Below, piece by piece: positions 36,151-47,493 of a DNA stretch of 60,000 bases. Positions within the stretch are counted from its first letter, which is position 1; each line of letters begins with the position of its first letter. The DNA is from Owenia fusiformis (Eukaryota; Annelida; Polychaeta; Sabellida; Oweniidae), in the NCBI GenBank assembly GCA_903813345.2, contig CAIIXF020000008.1, positions 33,382,867-33,442,866 of the forward strand. The letters run 5' to 3'. The notes below the pieces were generated by a model. The model made no database searches, had not been told where the DNA came from, and saw only the letters and a list, made by a program, of their open reading frames with translations. The position numbers and the translations under genes are program-made.

Positions 36151-36390
36151 GTCAAATTTTCTTCAAGAGTCGCCGAAGCTTATTTACCAAGACTACCATC
36201 TATGTCCCTTTACTCTTCTTTGTACACGTTCCTGCATGACTGAATGAATAGTGACGTCACTATCCCTAAGAGTTTGCAGACGATCATGATATTGTACACA
36301 AGTTAACGATTTATCAGAAGACTTCAGGATGTCAATCCAAATTAAAAGAACAAATGCAAACAGTTTGTCCATCAGATAAGGAATGTTATT
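36151..36390 (-). pseudogene. decayed fragment of a cGAS-like/Mab-21 gene (inverted relative to the gene at 38096)
   Basis: Read on the minus strand, about 240 bp align with the plus-strand gene at roughly 40180-40450. Both begin AATAACATTCCTTA and share GATGGACAAACT, TTTGGATTGA, CTGCAAACTCTT, AGTGACGTCACTATTCATT, GTCATGCAGGAACGTGTACA and ATAAATAAGCTTC. The fragment has base changes, a small deletion before the shared GTGACGTCAC and a deletion after AGTCTTG, which break the frame. It is an old inverted partial duplicate of the C-terminal coding region, cut at 36390, and shows that the family has been duplicated locally. Confidence 0.82.
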
Positions 36391-36567
36391 ATAAAAAGGG
36401 CGGCTAAGCTACACATTTTGAGAGATCTTGAAGTGAAAGTGTAATATTATGACCCACATTGATCACTGTTCCACTCTCAATTGGGATTTAAATCCAGGAC
36501 CTATAGTCTACTAATTACGAGTTTTGTCTTCATGCTTTTAAATTCAACTGGGCAAGTAAATTATATT

Positions 36568-37549
36568 GGGTGCACTGGTTATCCGCTCGATTACGCTGGT
36601 TACCGAAACGGTTCGTTTACGTAACAAAATGTCGGAACGTCGAAGGTACGATTTTTCTTTTTTCCTTATTTCACGTGTTGTATGTAGGCAGAATCTCCAC
36701 GACGTTTTTTCTCACAAATGTATATCAGTATCATATGTTTTAGAAAATGTACATGTTTGCGAAAAAATAGCTCAGAAGACAACAGAATCGTCGATTTAAT
36801 TCCTCACTCAAGTTACATAAACGGTTTGGGTTAAAAGTGCAGATCTTAACTGTTTTTCGAAAAACCGTTTCTGTAACTTAAGTGAGGAATTAAATCGACG
36901 ATTCTGTTGTCTTCTGAAGTATATGTTCGCAAATATGTACATTTTCTAAAACATATGATACTGATACACGCTTGTGTTAAAAATGTCGTGGGAATTCTGC
37001 CTACAACATGTGAAATAAGGGGACATTTTGTTAGGGTTAACCCAACTATAACACACGTATTCCCATGCAAATGATCTGTCTTTCAGAGAAAACTAAGAAT
37101 TGTGGACATGTTTTGCTATCATCCCATCATACCCCAGTATGTCCTCTGTCTCTGTCAGTCAGAAAAGTTTGAATCAAAACTCCCCACGAAAATCAAAAGA
37201 TCTCACCTGTTGAAGACGCCATCTATAGAAAAGTTCAAAAAATGTCATTCTGATTTTGACAGATGGAGGCAGGTCAAAAGGTCAAATCTTTTAAAGAAAA
37301 TGCACCTTTTATCACATCAAATCATGTCTTAGAATTGGTCCATACATACACTTTTTCATTTATGTACTTACCAAAATCCGACCACTGGTGATGCTAATGT
37401 AATTACAATAACTGGACTATATTTTTGTTTTTGCAATGCCATCTATTCGTCTTCCAACTTGGCGGAAGGATCAATAGGTTGTGTGTCTCCTTATCGAAAC
37501 CCCGGGACCGAAACGAACCAGCGTAATCGAGTTGATCACCAGTGGGGTG
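36568..37549. mobile_element. 972-bp foldback element, CACTGG ends, 5-bp TSD
   Basis: GGGTG at 36568-36572 and 37545-37549 flanks 36573-37544. The ends are CACTGGTTATCCGCTCGATT and CACTGGTGATCAACTCGATT (reverse-complemented), and the inner arms 36650-36835 and 36865-37020 are inverted copies. Mirrored short frames inside are not genes. CACTG ends are typical of CACTA- and Chapaev-type elements; the class is uncertain. Confidence 0.72.
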
Positions 37550-38095
37550 GGGGTGTGGGGAGAATCGTTCATAGAGGACCATAATTCTACAACTTCATTC
37601 ACGAACAGTATCTCTTAATCGGCCAGTGTAAACTCCTAATGTAATAAATAGTAGTTTCATTATATCTAACACGGAAGTTGTCATAAATAATCTATACCGA
37701 TTTCTGTTTGTTTTATATTGTTATAGGTTTCATTTCGAAGAAGAAACGAGTAGCAAAAGGTGAATGCGTGACACATGATTCAAACGTCTAAGAACTGTTT
37801 AGAATTCATTCTTGAATATTCTCTAGAGTCAATCGGTGGACAAGCATGTCACGTGGATTTATTTTGGAGACCAAATGAAAAGTGAGCATATACTTAGTAT
37901 AGTCTAATACCTTAGAAAAAAGAGTATTGCGTTATATCTGATACTGAATCAATCGTGACTCAAAACAGAAAAAATCTTGCTAAAGATTTTCCATACATTT
38001 GATAAAAACATAATACTTCAACAATTGGTAATGCAAAATGGATCAAAAACATGGGGAAGAGGTTCTTTATGATTTGAATTCAGAGCCTAAATACG
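37550..38095. other. upstream of the cGAS-like gene
   Basis: No clear exon or promoter element. A possible small 5' exon near 37730-37890 cannot be supported. Confidence 0.35.
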
Positions 38096-38511
38096 ATGGC
38101 GGCCCTGACAAAATTTGCTCCACTAATCAGCCAGTGCAAGGAGAAAAAACTATCCACCGCTGCCTTAGAGATCTGCAAAAACGTAACGTTAACTTCTAGA
38201 TACACTCCATGTCAACTGACAACACACACGAATTACATAGAGAAACGTGTCACGATGATATGTGATAAACTAGGTAGTTTATACCCCATTTTCAAGATTT
38301 TTGATGTTCTGCCAAACGGAAGCTACTATCACGGAATGAAGATTTGTGACCCGGATGAAAAAGATTACCTAGCCATATTGGAGCTTTCACATCACACAGC
38401 CATGGCGATTGTTGAATTGAAGACGGATAAACCTCAAGTTGAAATTATTGACAAACAATTGGCGGAAAACATAAATGACACGTGTAAGAAGCTTGGTTGT
38501 AGTGTACTTTC

Positions 38512-39370
38512 CTACCCAGAGGCGTAGCTAGCCCATTTTGCGAGTGTACGCCCGTATGATTTCCCGGTTTTATCAAAATTAACAAAACGATGGTTCCATA
38601 AAATAGGAAGATCCCGGGTGTTCAGAAGATAGGGGACATACTAAACACTCTTAATTCAATGAAGGAAATATTTTGATCATTTTGACATAGCTTTTTAAAG
38701 GGATTGAATTAACTGTATTAACAGATAATATTCGGGAAACAAAATAGACAGATTCTATATAATCATGCCATCGGCGATCGAAGCCGTCTATCAAGGCGAT
38801 TTTATTTTTTAGGCTACATAAAACTGTATGTATGAGGCTCATTGTTTTAAGCTTTTGTAGTCATTCTCCATGAAATATTTTTTTTTTTTTTTGTGTTTGT
38901 TTTTATCTAGCTCACAAGATGATTAACAATAAAAGAACAGTTACACGACCGTCTCAACTCCATTTCGGATCTTAACAATCTGTACGTGATTCTATAGAAT
39001 AAATTCTATCTTTCTGTTTTTTGCATTTGCGAACATGTCAATAACAGTATCAATGTTTATATCCTGTTCCCTATGGATATTTATCATGGCCAAGGAAGAA
39101 AGTCTTTCCTCGTTCATTGTGGAACGCAAGTATGACTTAATGCGTTTCAAACTGCTAAAGCTTCAAACTGATTCAAAACAAAGAAAATGAAATAATCGAG
39201 AACTTTTTTATTTATTAATACGAGTCTTCATAGATCTCCTATCGATTTCTATCTCTTGGTAAAATATTCATTTTTCATCACAATTAATCAGGTAAATTTT
39301 ATTTTTCCTTAAAATTTGAGAGTACGCCTGGGCGTACTTGGCGTACACGTAGCTACGCCACTGCTACCCA
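38512..39370. mobile_element. 845-bp hAT element inside the cGAS-like exon
   Basis: CTACCCA is repeated at 38512-38518 and 39364-39370. The right end, reverse-complemented, is CAGTGGCGTAGCTACG; the left is (CA)GAGGCGTAGCTAG; both carry subterminal GTGTACGCC. CAGNGG ends are standard for hAT. The usual 8-bp TSD is not seen: a 7-bp repeat (or 5 bp if the left CA belongs to the element) is present. The interior keeps a piece of transposase on the minus strand, so this is an internally deleted copy. Confidence 0.85.
38992..39162 (-). pseudogene. hAT transposase C-terminal (dimerisation) fragment
   Basis: About 56 codons on the minus strand read SFSSLKRIKSYLRSTMNEER, then LSSLAMINIHRE..., VIDMFANAKNRK and a stop at 38992-38994. 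This is the classic 'RSFS.LK.IK.YLRstM...RL..LA.l.i..' hAT C-terminal dimerisation motif of the ZMYM/52-kDa-repressor-like group. A stop lies directly before the fragment and the rest of the transposase is absent. Confidence 0.85.
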
Positions 39371-40504
39371 ATAAGAGGTAAATTCCTTTTCAGAGATATT
39401 AGGATATATCTACACAAAGCAGTACATGCGTGCTTGTCTAAGCTTAGCGAGGAGGGCAAAGTGATATACAAGGGGAGGAGAGACACAAAGAAGTCAAATA
39501 TAGATGGCTCTGTATTATCTCTAGGTGAAATAGAAATGGAAGATGAATGGAATAAACCATGCGTGAAGCTCAGAACTGGGGCTGAACTTTGTACCGTAGA
39601 TGTAGACATTGCTTTTTGCCTCGTTGTACCAGATGACCTTCACCGGTTGCAGCAGTCAGCTGAATCACAAAATCCCAAAAGTGACACTCAAAATTCGTCA
39701 ATTGACCAACATGAGCTGGCAGGGAGCAGGCCCAAGCAGACTTCTACCAAGTACGGATATCGTATCGTGCTCCCAGTAGTTCAAACTCGCTACTGGCGGA
39801 AATCCTTTTACGAATTCCCAGAGCCGGGATTACTTAACAAGCCCCATAGACACATCGTTATGGTGGTGAAATATATAATGCACCTCTGTAATAGAGCAGG
39901 CTTCTGTCGCACCCGTTTTAGCTCCTATAGTTTCCAAACCTTGGTTCGGCATCACCAGGCAACATGTCTACATCAAGAGCGACGTGCTCGATCTCAAATT
40001 GATCACCAAAAGGCACATTGTTTTCCGTCAGGGGAAGGGACCTTGGGCTCATGTTTGTTCGATGTAGCTCAACGCGTGATGAACCTTATAGACCTGTTAG
40101 AAAAGAATAACATAGTAACGGTCGGTAACAGATTGAAAAATCTTCCTGATGCTAATGTAGTGGAAAATAACGAGTTCAGCAATAACATTCCTTACCCGAT
40201 GGACAAACTATTTGCTATTGTTCTTTTCATTTGGATTGATACCCTGAAGTCTTCCGATGATTCGCTCACTGGTCCACAATATCGAGATAGTCTGCAAACT
40301 CTTGTGGGGAGAGTGACGTCACTATTCATTGAGTCATGCAGGAACGTGTACAAAGAAGAATATAGGGATATAGATGGCAGTCTTGATCCTCTTGTTCAGA
40401 TAAATAAGCTTCAGCGGCTGATATCTTATAAAGAAAACTTGCCTCCAAACATTCCAGTCGACATTACCAGTCTTTTAAAGGGTTCCGATAAGCATCCCGT
40501 ATAA

Positions 40505-40753
40505 AAACAATATGGCGGCTCCAGGCGAATCAACTGGATCAGTCCATTTTTAAGAAATAAGGGGAGTTCTGTAAAATCCAGTTTATTGAAATTGTTTTTG
40601 AGATAAAGTAATCCGTTTATAATGATTTTGAAAACGTTATCCATGGAGTGATTGCGTTCAAACAGTACATGTACAACAGCCAATATAAATCCTTGTATTA
40701 GATTTGCTTTGTTTCATTTGTAGGATATTTCATATGCCAAGCTGTGTGCTATT
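40505..40753 (+). other. 3' flank / UTR of the cGAS-like gene
   Basis: Sequence 40660-40774 is also present, almost exactly, at 45107-45221 inside the spacer of the giant palindrome. AATAAA near 40765-40770 is a candidate poly(A) signal, at the outer edge of the palindrome arm. Confidence 0.55.
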
Positions 40754-42532
40754 CAGTGAAAACAAATAAATGTTAAAAATGGCTATTTTTCATGTTAATG
40801 AAAATAGCTGAAACTACATTGATTTTTGCTCATCATTTTGTGTATTCCAAAACACAATGAATTTATCTAAAATCTGTCAGCATACTTTTTGATTGTTCCG
40901 AATGTAAATCGCTTTGATATTTGGCTCCAAGATTAGGAATTTCGTGAAATTGCTCGTGTAACAGGACAGCACGCCGCTTAAAACATGTCATATCTCAATA
41001 ATAAATGGTCGCATCTTTTAAATTTGGTTTTGTTGGTATAGAGAACATTCATTCAGAGTATGATGTAAGCACCGTATTTTGTCTCCACCAATTACTAATT
41101 AAATAGACCCGATATAGTAAGTGTAAAATTTATTCTGTGAAAATCGACATGGTCGTTAAAACGCACCCACACGTCGTGAGGGGAATCCGAGAAACAAAAG
41201 TTATCTGTGGTTATTAAGTCCTTAGTTCAGTTTATCAGACCATCATGTCAGAAATGTTATTTGCAATTGTGATTGGATTATAATGGGCATGATCTGAAAA
41301 CTTCTTGGAAATCACCGTTTTGCTTGTGAAAAACGACCACGATGTTACTCATTCATTGACAGCACTTTAATGTGAAAAGGTACACTATTCTATAAAACAA
41401 TATGTCCATTCTGTTATAGCAAAAGGAAATTTCGAAAGAACCAGCATGACCCCATTTATTAACCAATACGATGTGAAACTGTGACAATCGACATGCGTGA
41501 AAATCGACATGATTATACCATTGAACTCAAAGCATTAAATAATCCATTTTTATAAATCACAGCGGGGTTGGTTCTATTTTATATGATTACTAATCCTTTG
41601 AAAACACATATATAACAGTTATTCCCATAATTACGCATAACATCAACTTGTACAGAGGGTTTCGATAGCTGCTAACAAGTTTTCTCTTTGGTAAGTGTGC
41701 ATTTTATCTTTTATACGTCTTTACAAAATTACGTTACATGCAAGCAAATGAGAAGTTATTTTGGAATTACATAAGCATAATTTAGCGAAAGAATTTCTCT
41801 ACAAAAAACGCTATGAAGACCATAATATACCAAAATCGTTCAGCCACTGAAAATAACGTTTCGTCCAGTGTATTCCCGGGAATCACTAACTTCAATTATA
41901 GAGTTCTTTAAAGTTTGGATTCAGTTTTCTTTTCAAGGATTTCACCCTTCTCAGTGGAAAAAGAGAAAAACCAACAAGTCTAGTTTGTAATATGAACGAT
42001 TGCATAGCATTTTAACGATGTTTATGTTCTAATTCTATTTCATCAAATTCATTTGCAGTCTCTTACTACGACGTGATCTGTAAGACATAGTATGCCTTCG
42101 CAAAATGCAATGCGTTGCAAAAGATAAAGGGAAAGACAAAAACAAGTCAATGCCCGAGAATATACAAAAAGTGTAAGGAGCGCAATGCAAAAAATACGTT
42201 CCCCATGGACACATATCGCCAGCCAAACTAGCAAGACGAAACCTGAAACACAAAATATACATGCGACAATGGAGGCAACAAAAGCGAGGTGAATTGTATT
42301 CTGCTTCTCGAAAAACAAGAACCGGGGGCACCCCATTGAAGATAATTCTTCCCGAAATTCAAAGAAAAACAAAAAACACAGGAAACAATTGAGTTTAAAT
42401 AAAGTTATGAGGGGTGAGATCAGAAACCTTAGAAAAGGAATCGAAAATGAGAAAAAAGAAATTCGTTCTCTAAAGCGGAAACTGTGGCGCCTAAAACAGA
42501 AATCTCAGAATGAACATAGCAACATAAACACT

Positions 42533-42707
42533 ACCGGTGTGAAAGAAATTATGGTCCCCCAGGGATTATGGTCCCCCTTTTTAAAGGCCCTTACTGGCCC
42601 TGATTGTGTATAAGATAATAAGGGAAAGAGTTGTATTTAGGTCACCATATAAATCAATGGATAGTAGGACCATAATTTGATAGGACCTCCTACCCTTTTA
42701 CACCGGT
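42533..42707. mobile_element. 163-bp MITE, 6-bp TSD, present in only one palindrome arm
   Basis: ACCGGT at 42533-42538 is duplicated at 42702-42707. The insert (42539-42701) has imperfect inverted ends, GTGAAAGAAATTATGGTCC against GTGTAAAAGGG...AAATTATGGTCC. The right arm (~47250) keeps a single ACCGGT, i.e. the empty site. Confidence 0.85.
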
Positions 42708-44730
42708 TCAACTAAAGAAACTTAGATTCACCAGGAAGACAGTCATTTCAAGACTTAAAGTGCCCGATAAAGTATAAAATGCGCATGCGTCCAGGTGTTG
42801 ATAAACTATAAATAGCGAAAATCCAGGGTTTGTCACCACAAGGTAAGCCAGGACGTGTTGAGAGAACAGCTAGTGTTGATATTGAATTTATATGTAGCCA
42901 GATAAGTTTCCTTATTGAAATTACATATGGTTATTAGCAATACTTTGTAGGTGCTAAATAATAAAATATTTAGAGTATATATGAGAGAAATTGGTCATTT
43001 CGAACCTGTTGAAAAGTTTGTGGCTCTCGGCTACACCGGGGAATTTACTTCCATGAGTACACACATAAATCCAGGTACGAAAAATTTCGAACGGAATGCG
43101 TGACATATACGTAATTCGCGTGAAAAGTCCGAACGAAATGCGTACATCATTTAGGCCGTTCGTATTTTTGCTGTGTAGACGATCTTTTTTAGAAATTTTT
43201 CTACAGAAATATTTTTCCTTGACAATTACCTGGTAAAATGCGTATTTGCGTGACATTTTCTGTCACGCAAAAATAACTGGCGTGACTTCAAATTCTTCAG
43301 CAAATGCGTGACAAATACGCAAATTGCGGGACAGTTGACAGGCCTGAATGTGTGACTAAATGCTACTATCGAGAAGATAAAATAACGAATACGACAATAA
43401 GTTATTGCATGTGACAATTCCGAGCCTTCATCTCACTGAAGCATTTTGAAGTGAAAATAGGATTTTTGTTTTGATACATGGATTCAGATGAACGTAACTT
43501 TATTCTGACAACTAATCAAAACTGAACGAAATTGATTGTACGTAACAGACAATTTATTGTTTTACAATGTTTTGATTGGCTAAACGAATGAAACCAACAA
43601 ATTATGACATGTAAAATGACAATTTTGAAATGTAAAATTTAAAAGTGACAAACACAACCTCCCTATCCACTCTTTGGGAGCCCTAGTAAATTAGTAATAT
43701 GTACATGCAGCAGTGGTAGTGTGCAGCTTATTATCACACTACACTAAGTCTGTTGTTTGTAATAACACTGTTCACTCAACGTATGTTTTGTGTGTGGGCA
43801 GTCAACGATAATCATTGTTTTATCCCGGTTATATGACCTCGGCAATTATAACAAAACCGTACTAAACGAAAAAACGCAAATAAGAGAAAGCTTTCACACA
43901 CATATAAAAAATGAACTAGTCTAATCCGCCAGTATAAACTCTGTGCTATACGTAGCCGGGTCAGGCGCACACTTTAAAAGGAATTCGCACGACAAAAGAT
44001 CGGTGATAAAAGATTTACATGTAAATTGTGCACTTAGTTGTTGAAAATAGTGAAAATACATATGTACATATGATAATGTTCAGTTCATAGCCAAAGCGAT
44101 GATTGTATTGTGTTCCCCGTACGTAATACGTACTTTATTAACGGTAGTAGAATAAATATGAAACACTGTAGTCTTTAATTTATGGTTTATGTCAAGTTTT
44201 GGCCTGAAATGATAACAATATTTACACACAAATACTAACTAAAACCTTCTCAATCCAGCTAGTCATGTCCTGCATATCAAACATGCCCATTTGTCAAGTA
44301 AGCGCTCCCTAAAATGATCCTAATCTCACTGCCATTTGTTTAAGATTTTATTGTGAAAATTAACACGTGCCTTAAATAGTTAACTGGCCTAATGGTCAAT
44401 ACTTCCCCAATAAAACTTTTATCGTTTTCTAATCGTATTTCGCATACTTTTTCACCATCGCCTCTAATCATGTTTCATTGGAGTCGACCCTTCCTATTTT
44501 ACTAAAATTAAAAAACGTAAAGCAAGCCAAAAATCGAGAAAAATGATGGATTAGAATGTATCATGTTCAGAAGTGATGCACATCAAAAAGGAATGCTTGT
44601 AGTCCAAATTCATTTGTGATTTTATAGGACACTAGAGTCAACATGAGGAACGTTCTTGATTTTTTGAAAATGTTGCACTCTTATTTGAATAGTTTAACAT
44701 ATTAATTAGGGGTTGGATATGTGAAAATCG

Positions 44731-45220
44731 ACACGTTTGCGACGGGTCCTAATTTCAATTTGAAAATTCACCTATTTTTCCTGTGAGTTTACTTCAATGT
44801 CTTTGGTAACTTGTGTACAACTGTATGCAGATACATACCGCATGGCTATTTGAAAAAAATACTCCAGTGCTTTTTTCACTTTTTTGCAAAATTTGTTTCT
44901 CACTTAACACTGAAAACCAGTTACACGTTTGCGACGGGTCCTAATTTCAATTTGAAAATTCACCTATTTTTCCTGTGAGTTTACTTCAATGTCTTTGGTA
45001 ACTTGTGTACAACTGTATGCAGATACATACCGCATGGCTATTTGAAAAAAATACTCCAGTGCTTTTTTCACTTTTTTGCAAAATTTGTTTCTCACTTAAC
45101 ACTGAAAAACAGTACATGTACAACAGCCAATATAAATCCTTGTATTAGATTTGCTTTGTTTCATTTGTAGGATATTTCATATGCCAAGCTGTGTGCTATT
45201 CAGTGAAAACAAATAAATGT
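44731..45220. repeat. palindrome spacer: tandem 192-bp repeat plus copied gene flank
   Basis: The unit starting ACACGTTTGCGACGGGTCCT occurs at 44731-44922 and again at 44923-45108. The second copy runs straight into a ~115-bp copy (45107-45221) of the 3' flank of the cGAS-like gene (40660-40774), joined at a few shared A bases. Confidence 0.9.
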
Positions 45221-47228
45221 TGTCGATTTTCACATATCCAACCCCTAATTAATATGTTAAACTATTCAAATAAGAGTGCAACATTTTCAAAAAATCAAGA
45301 ACGTTCCTCATGTTGACTCTAGTGTCCTATAAAATCACAAATGAATTTGGACTACAAGCATTCCTTTTTGATGTGCATCACTTCTGAACATGATACATTC
45401 TAATCCATCATTTTTCTCGATTTTTGGCTTGCTTTACGTTTTTTAATTTTAGTAAAATAGGAAGGGTCGACTCCAATGAAACATGATTAGAGGCGATGGT
45501 GAAAAAGTATGCGAAATACGATTAGAAAACGATAAAAGTTTTATTGGGGAAGTATTGACCATTAGGCCAGTTAACTATTTAAGGCACGTGTTAATTTTCA
45601 CAATAAAATCTTAAACAAATGGCAGTGAGATTAGGATCATTTTAGGGAGCGCTTATTTGACAAATGGGCATGTTTGATATGCAGGACATGACTAGCTGGA
45701 TTGAGAAGGTTTTAGTTAGTATTTGTGTGTAAATATTGTTATCATTTCAGGCCAAAACTTGACATAAACCATAAATTAAAGACTACAGTGTTTCATATTT
45801 ATTCTACTACCGTTAATAAAGTACGTATTACGTACGGGGAACACAATACAATCATCGCTTTGGCTATGAACTGAACATTATCATATGTACATATGTATTT
45901 TCACTATTTTCAACAACTAAGTGCACAATTTACATGTAAATCTTTTATCACCGATCTTTTGTCGTGCGAATTCCTTTTAAAGTGTGCGCCTGACCCGGCT
46001 ACGTATAGCACAGAGTTTATACTGGCGGATTAGACTAGTTCATTTTTTATATGTGTGTGAAAGCTTTCTCTTATTTGCGTTTTTTCGTTTAGTACGGTTT
46101 TGTTATAATTGCCGAGGTCATATAACCGGGATAAAACAATGATTATCGTTGACTGCCCACACACAAAACATACGTTGAGTGAACAGTGTTATTACAAACA
46201 ACAGACTTAGTGTAGTGTGATAATAAGCTGCACACTACCACTGCTGCATGTACATATTACTAATTTACTAGGGCTCCCAAAGAGTGGATAGGGAGGTTGT
46301 GTTTGTCACTTTTAAATTTTACATTTCAAAATTGTCATTTTACATGTCATAATTTGTTGGTTTCATTCGTTTAGCCAATCAAAACATTGTAAAACAATAA
46401 ATTGTCTGTTACGTACAATCAATTTCGTTCAGTTTTGATTAGTTGTCAGAATAAAGTTACGTTCATCTGAATCCATGTATCAAAACAAAAATCCTATTTT
46501 CACTTCAAAATGCTTCAGTGAGATGAAGGCTCGGAATTGTCACATGCAATAACTTATTGTCGTATTCGTTATTTTATCTTCTCGATAGTAGCATTTAGTC
46601 ACACATTCAGGCCTGTCAACTGTCCCGCAATTTGCGTATTTGTCACGCATTTGCTGAAGAATTTGAAGTCACGCCAGTTATTTTTGCGTGACAGAAAATG
46701 TCACGCAAATACGCATTTTACCAGGTAATTGTCAAGGAAAAATATTTCTGTAGAAAAATTTCTAAAAAAGATCGTCTACACAGCAAAAATACGAACGGCC
46801 TAAATGATGTACGCATTTCGTTCGGACTTTTCACGCGAATTACGTATATGTCACGCATTCCGTTCGAAATTTTTCGTACCTGGATTTATGTGTGTACTCA
46901 TGGAAGTAAATTCCCCGGTGTAGCCGAGAGCCACAAACTTTTCAACAGGTTCGAAATGACCAATTTCTCTCATATATACTCTAAATATTTTATTATTTAG
47001 CACCTACAAAGTATTGCTAATAACCATATGTAATTTCAATAAGGAAACTTATCTGGCTACATATAAATTCAATATCAACACTAGCTGTTCTCTCAACACG
47101 TCCTGGCTTACCTTGTGGTGACAAACCCTGGATTTTCGCTATTTATAGTTTATCAACACCTGGACGCATGCGCATTTTATACTTTATCGGGCACTTTAAG
47201 TCTTGAAATGACTGTCTTCCTGGTGAAT

Positions 47229-47493
47229 CTAAGTTTCTTTAGTTGAACCGGTAGTGTTTATGTTGCTATGTTCATTCTGAGATTTCTGTTTTAGGCGCCA
47301 CAGTTTCCGCTTTAGAGAACGAATTTCTTTTTTCTCATTTTCGATTCCTTTTCTAAGGTTTCTGATCTCACCCCTCATAACTTTATTTAAACTCAATTGT
47401 TTCCTGTGTTTTTTGTTTTTCTTTGAATTTCGGGAAGAATTATCTTCAATGGGGTGCCCCCGGTTCTTGTTTTTCGAGAAGCAGAATACAATT
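47229..47493 (-). CDS. short basic coiled-coil frame in palindrome arm
   Basis: Minus-strand open frame of about 88 codons, Lys/Arg-rich (KNKNRGHPIEDNSSRNSKKN), then a heptad-like stretch (EIRNLRKGIENEKKEIRSLK), ending NTTGSTKET. The mirrored copy in the left arm (plus strand ~42292) is broken near its end by the 163-bp MITE. It has no good start codon; a Met lies mid-frame. The style resembles the basic/coiled-coil segments of some transposon-encoded proteins, but I do not recognise a family. It may be a relic. Confidence 0.25.

Larger units (their letters stand above)
38096..40504 (+). pseudogene. cGAS-like receptor / Mab-21 nucleotidyltransferase, split by a hAT insertion
   Basis: Two open parts (38096-38518 and 39371-40504) belong to one exon. 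Dropping the insert and one target copy (852 bp = 284 codons) keeps the frame and gives a 518-aa protein. Part 1 holds the nucleotidyltransferase motif: LPNGSYYHGMKICDPDEKDY places Gly75-Ser76 and the metal-binding Glu88-x-Asp90 exactly as GSYY...ExD in human cGAS. Part 2 has VDVDIAFCLVV, the third catalytic Asp, then YWRKSFYEF and a helical Mab-21 C-terminal region. All three acidic residues are conserved, so the uninterrupted allele could make a cyclic dinucleotide in response to nucleic acid; ligand and product are unknown. As assembled, translation would stop within the insert after 143 codons. The start at ATG 38096 is the first in frame. Confidence 0.85.

Noticed and set aside
38038-38170. 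An earlier ATG (38038) as start of the cGAS-like gene
   Set aside because: It is in a different frame from the catalytic domain and ends within the exon.
42035-42372. Overlapping 98-aa and 107-aa Cys/Phe-rich frames (and mirrors at 47413-47750)
   Set aside because: They are antisense to a basic, coiled-coil-like frame and look hydrophobic only as its complement.
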